A stretch of 64,000 bases of DNA from Gnetum montanum. Taxonomy: Eukaryota; Streptophyta; Gnetopsida; Gnetales; Gnetaceae. The DNA lies in the NCBI GenBank assembly GCA_015680685.1, contig MNCI01028444.1:179494-243493 (forward strand), given 5' to 3'. A model generated the notes under the pieces. That model saw nothing but the letters and a program-made list of their open reading frames with translations, did no database searches and had not been told where the DNA came from. The translations under genes and the position numbers were made by a program. Positions 60,801 to 64,000 of the stretch are shown piece after piece (positions within the stretch are counted from its first letter, which is position 1; each line of letters begins with the position of its first letter).

Positions 60801-62325
60801 CCCTCTAAATGCAAACGATGCCAGCTATGTCGTAAACACTATTAGCATTGATGACAACCTGGAACCAATGCAGTAGCCATTCGTGGTCCACATGCCCTCT
60901 AGTAACATAAGGGTCCCCTTAACCCCTATGGGTTTGAGGCCCCCTTTCATCATTAAAGCATCACCTCAAGCACCCACAACACCCTTCATTATTAAGATCC
61001 CACAACATGCCACAACAACAACTATTCAGCCACCCTTTGTCATTAGGGTGTCACAACATGCTAGCTCCTCACCTACCCAAAGCCTAGTAGTGGGCAACGT
61101 GTTAATCCCTTCATTTTCAAGAGCTGAATGCTGGCAACATGGGTAGATTCCCTAGATGGAAACATAGGAGGCCTAACAAGCATCTTGCAAACTAGATGGT
61201 TAGGCAATGTCAAGAGCAAAGGGCACTAGGTCTACCAAAGCCAATACCCATATCTACAATCCCCATGGCCAAGGTAACTGAATAAGCTAGAACCAGCAAA
61301 GCACAAAGGAGCATTGAAGCCCCTAGGCAAACCAACCAAGCCAAGCACAAATCACCTCCAAGAGAGATCCATATCTTAGGACACATGGAGGAAGTTAAAG
61401 CTAGCAAAAACATAATATATGGTAAAGACTTCGTGGATGCATTAGCCCAAGTTAAGCAAGTGCACAAATAGAAGAATACAACATTAAGCTTGTATGACCT
61501 GATCACAGCCCCATCTGCCCACCGTGAAGCACTAGTGTGGATGTTGACCTCTATTCCTATCATGAAGCACATCCCTGCAAATAAGAACTCCATCCATGTA
61601 GTGATGTTACCATATGAACTACAAGAATGAAGCTTCACCTCTCTAGCATTTCATGATGAGGCAATTAAGGTCAACCATGAGAAGGGTAAGGTCATAACAG
61701 CATCCATGTTCATCACCATATGTGTTGGGTAATGCAAGATTTAGAAAGTGCACATTGACGACAGGGTAGCAATAAACATAACTTTGTACATCATTGTTAA
61801 CAAAATAGGCCTTGTGAACCAACCATATTTCTGAAATCCTTTAACTAGGCATGCATTGTCGTTAGGGTAATAGTCACCATAGCCTTTGTCGCAAGGGAAG
61901 AATTTCCCGCCATGACTACATTCATTGTCATAGAGGAAATGTCAAGCTTTAACTTAATTTTGGGCAGGCCATGGCTAGCCCAGTTATGAGCCATTTCCTC
62001 TCTGATCCACCAAGAAATCCACCTTTCATATGAAGGTGGCGAAGTTATCATCCATGGTGATAATGTAGCCCCTCTAGCCATCAACAAAATGAATACAGAG
62101 CAAGGTTTAGAGGTGGAGTTTCCTGATGACACATCCATCGTAAAGGATAAGAATGAGACACATGAGGTAGACACGTCCGAAAAGGCAAGAGAAGTTGGTA
62201 ACCTACTGAAAGATGCCTTGTGGGTAGAATTGCCCTTCAACATAGTGAGCAAGGATCAAGGAGACTATCGAATAGTGCAATCTAGGCCCTACGCACATCT
62301 TAACCCACATCGGATTAGGAAGTAA
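60801..62325 (+). pseudogene. D2 gag-protease linker and protease, broken
   Basis: The linker 60883-61146 reads MVHMPSSNIRVPLTPMGLRP, then three IKxPQHA / IRVSQHA-type repeats. Then DFVDALAQVKQVHK and TTLSLYDLITAPSAHREALV (61430-61540). Protease starts near 61748 (VHIDDRVAIN at the active-site position), has EMSSFNLILGRPWLAQL near 61940, and IHQEIHLSYEGGEVIIHGDN near 62010. The last open part, 62089-62325, ends SRPYAHLNPHRIRK with a TAA or TGA-type end at 62325. It gives the correct order for the scrambled D1 region. Confidence 0.78.
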
Positions 62326-62695
62326 CTGCTCAACTAAGGTACCTCCTTAGCTTGAAATGCGCTTAATGCTTGTCCACCCTTCGCTTCCACCACCATGTAT
62401 TTTACCTTTTGCCTACACTACATTTATTTACACATTTAAATTTAGCTTGATTGCTTATATTACGCATCATTTCACTTTTTTTATGCATTTTTTCACTTTA
62501 TTTATGGATTCATCCACTTTTTTTACGCACTCACTCGATTAGGTTAACGCATAAAAAATATCAAAGTGCATAAAATCATAAACGTAAAAATCATCAAAAA
62601 GACAGATCGCAACGCATGGCCTGAAATGACCTTAAACTAGCAACACATGACCCAGAACTACCTTAAATTATCACTCTTAATTTCATCATCCATGT
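62326..62695. other. D2 region between protease and antisense gene
   Basis: T-rich, no frame. Two or three ATGACCTTAAACTA-type units at 62610-62675, the unexpanded form of the D1 tract. RT and integrase would be expected here or beyond and are absent. Confidence 0.55.
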
Positions 62696-64000
62696 TCAAC
62701 TAGTGGTGCTAAGTGGGGGTGGAAGTTCTTCTTCCTCCATCGTGTCGCTAGGACCTACCGCATTGCCTAGCACCTACAACAATCATTAACAAACATGCAC
62801 AATTAGTAAGCAAGTATGCATATTATGACCTAACTTAAAACATGAAAAACATAAAGAACCAAATAACCTAAGAGGGTTCCACATCGGTGAGTTCTAGAGG
62901 TAACTTTCCAAGGCTAGCCTCTAAGCACTGGAGGATCTCAGCTTCAAAAAGTTGCATCTAGTCTTCCTAGCCAAAGTCAATACTTGCAAGGGTCTTCCCT
63001 TTGTCCATTGCGATCCAAGCGAGTGGCTCCATCAAGACTATAGTAGAAGAGGCCTCTCCAGAGGGGATGATGATTTGTCTCACAGGAGAGTCACTCATGA
63101 CCGTACTCTACACAAACAAGTTATATGCCTACTTCCCGCCAATCGCCTCAAGAAACAACTTGAGGTGACAATGTTTAGTAGACTTCTTGTACCATCACAT
63201 ATATGCATCACACTCTCACTTGTACTGATGCTTATGGTTCTTCTACATCTATCCCCATCAATAAAACTTCATGCTATAATTATTCTAATCCTAGTTCTTC
63301 TAAGTAAGCAAGTCCATCTAGAGTGTTGCTCTATCAACTCCCACATGGCCTCATTCTTACCACTAAGAGCTATCCAATATTTGGCATACTCGATCTCAGA
63401 GGCACACTAGATGCCATCTCCTTATGATTTAGCCACTGTGAAGGCATATTTGGATTGAAGATCCTTGATCTTCTCATCTTGGCTAGTCACCTTTTCTTGT
63501 AGTTCATGCATGCATTTCCACATGTTCTCATTCGAGCACTTGTAGACCCATAACACCTTTGCATAGAAAAGTGCATACTTTTTCTATCACTCATACATGT
63601 TACGAGGCACCTGATCAACTTTAGGAGGAAGGTCAAGTAGGATGTCCACCTTGGCCACCTTGCTTAAATCCCACTGCAGCTTAGGACCTATAGGCATGCA
63701 ATAACTGAACAATATCAGCTAAAAAAAACTAAGCATTTAAGCAATAAAAAAATGGCATAAGATGAAAACATTGCACACATACTAAGCTTAGGGTCTGCTT
63801 GTCACAAGCAATCTACCATGTCCTTAACAACACCTTCCATGAAGAAGAATTTATCTAGCATATCTACCCATGGCTCCATGTAGTAGCTAAATGTGGAACC
63901 ACTAATAGGAACATTTGATGCAATTAGCACCAAGCCCAATAACTTAAGATACTAGAGCAAATAAGGGAAGACAGATGGCAATACAAGTTGATTACCTAGT
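62696..64000 (-). pseudogene. D2 antisense gene with two introns, function unknown, runs off the window
   Basis: Exon 1 (64000-63783): LGNQLVLPSVFPYLL, then SGSTFSYYMEPWVDMLDKFF and MEGVVKDMVDCL. Intron 1, 63782-63688 (95 nt), GTATGT to CTATAG, phase 1, same place as in D1. Exon 2: PKLQWDLSKVAKVDILLDLP, then MHELQEKVTSQDEKIKDLQS (coiled-coil-like), SDSPVRQIIIPSGEASS, MDKGKTLASIDFG, LGKLPLELTDVEPS. Intron 2, 62867-62774 (94 nt), GTTATT to TTGTAG, phase 0. Exon 3: VLGNAVGPSDTMEEEELPPP, LSTTS, stop TGA at 62698-62696. Fewer stops than in D1. The 5' end is outside the window. A domesticated or captured host-type gene and a Tat antisense ORF are both possible. Confidence 0.7.

Larger units (their letters stand above)
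58144..64000 (+). mobile_element. D2: second Tat/Ogre-like copy, cut by the window end
   Basis: Primer-site remnant at 58149, leader with 25-bp array, gag-protease, short repeat tract, antisense gene running past 64000. Collinear with D1 at an offset of about 7.6 kb, and without the inversion. No RT or integrase is seen after the protease up to the antisense gene. Confidence 0.75.

Noticed and set aside
62952-63410. 152-codon plus-strand ORF, the longest in the window
   Set aside because: It overlaps the antisense gene of D2. The minus-strand reading is conserved with D1 across two intron sites; this one is not.

Overview
This window looks like a gene-free stretch of a large, AT-rich plant nuclear genome. 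No host gene, tRNA, rRNA or CRISPR array is visible. Nearly everything is decayed retrotransposon sequence, mostly Ty3/gypsy LTR elements whose primer-binding sites match plant tRNA-Asp. No reading frame exceeds about 150 codons. The stops that break them are mostly CAG/CAA to TAG/TAA, TGG to TGA/TAG and CGA to TGA, the pattern expected from deamination of methylated cytosine. A big-genome seed plant, possibly a gymnosperm, would fit, but the species cannot be read from the sequence. Runs of N show that this is a scaffold.

Layout. 1-8396: 3' part of a plus-strand gypsy element (E1: RT-RNaseH, integrase, long non-coding block, a third ORF, polypurine tract, 3' LTR). 8397-15681: minus-strand gypsy element of an Athila/Tat-like type (C), ending in part of its 5' LTR. 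15682-39535: minus-strand element B, whose 5' LTR is split by a complete 13.2-kb minus-strand element E2 (25498-38744) with a perfect ATATG target duplication. B has gag and protease and the third ORF but no RT or integrase. 39541-41249: tandem repeats and SINE-like pieces, then the C-terminal end of a LINE reverse transcriptase. That LINE fragment is cut by element E3 (41250-48032, CCATT duplication) and resumes at 48038-48243. E3 keeps both LTRs and gag but no protease, RT or integrase. 48230-49725: SINE-like repeats, a possible Copia LTR and unassigned sequence. 49726-64000: two head-to-tail copies (D1, D2) of another gypsy family with a Tat/Ogre-like gag and protease, no RT or integrase, and an antisense gene downstream.

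E1, E2, E3 and B are related. They share the gag type, conserved islands in the post-integrase non-coding block, and LTR segments. E2 is the complete architecture (gag, PR, RT, RNaseH, INT, ORF3). B and E3 look like non-autonomous derivatives that would have needed enzymes from E2-like relatives. D1 and D2 are probably also non-autonomous.

Most notable: (1) the antisense gene in D1 and D2 has two short GT-AG introns at matching places and a matching stop codon in both copies; (2) 54306-54754 is almost certainly a small contig placed backwards, because its reverse complement overlaps the preceding contig end by 156 identical bases; (3) the order of insertion can be read as C, then B, then E2, and LINE, then E3.
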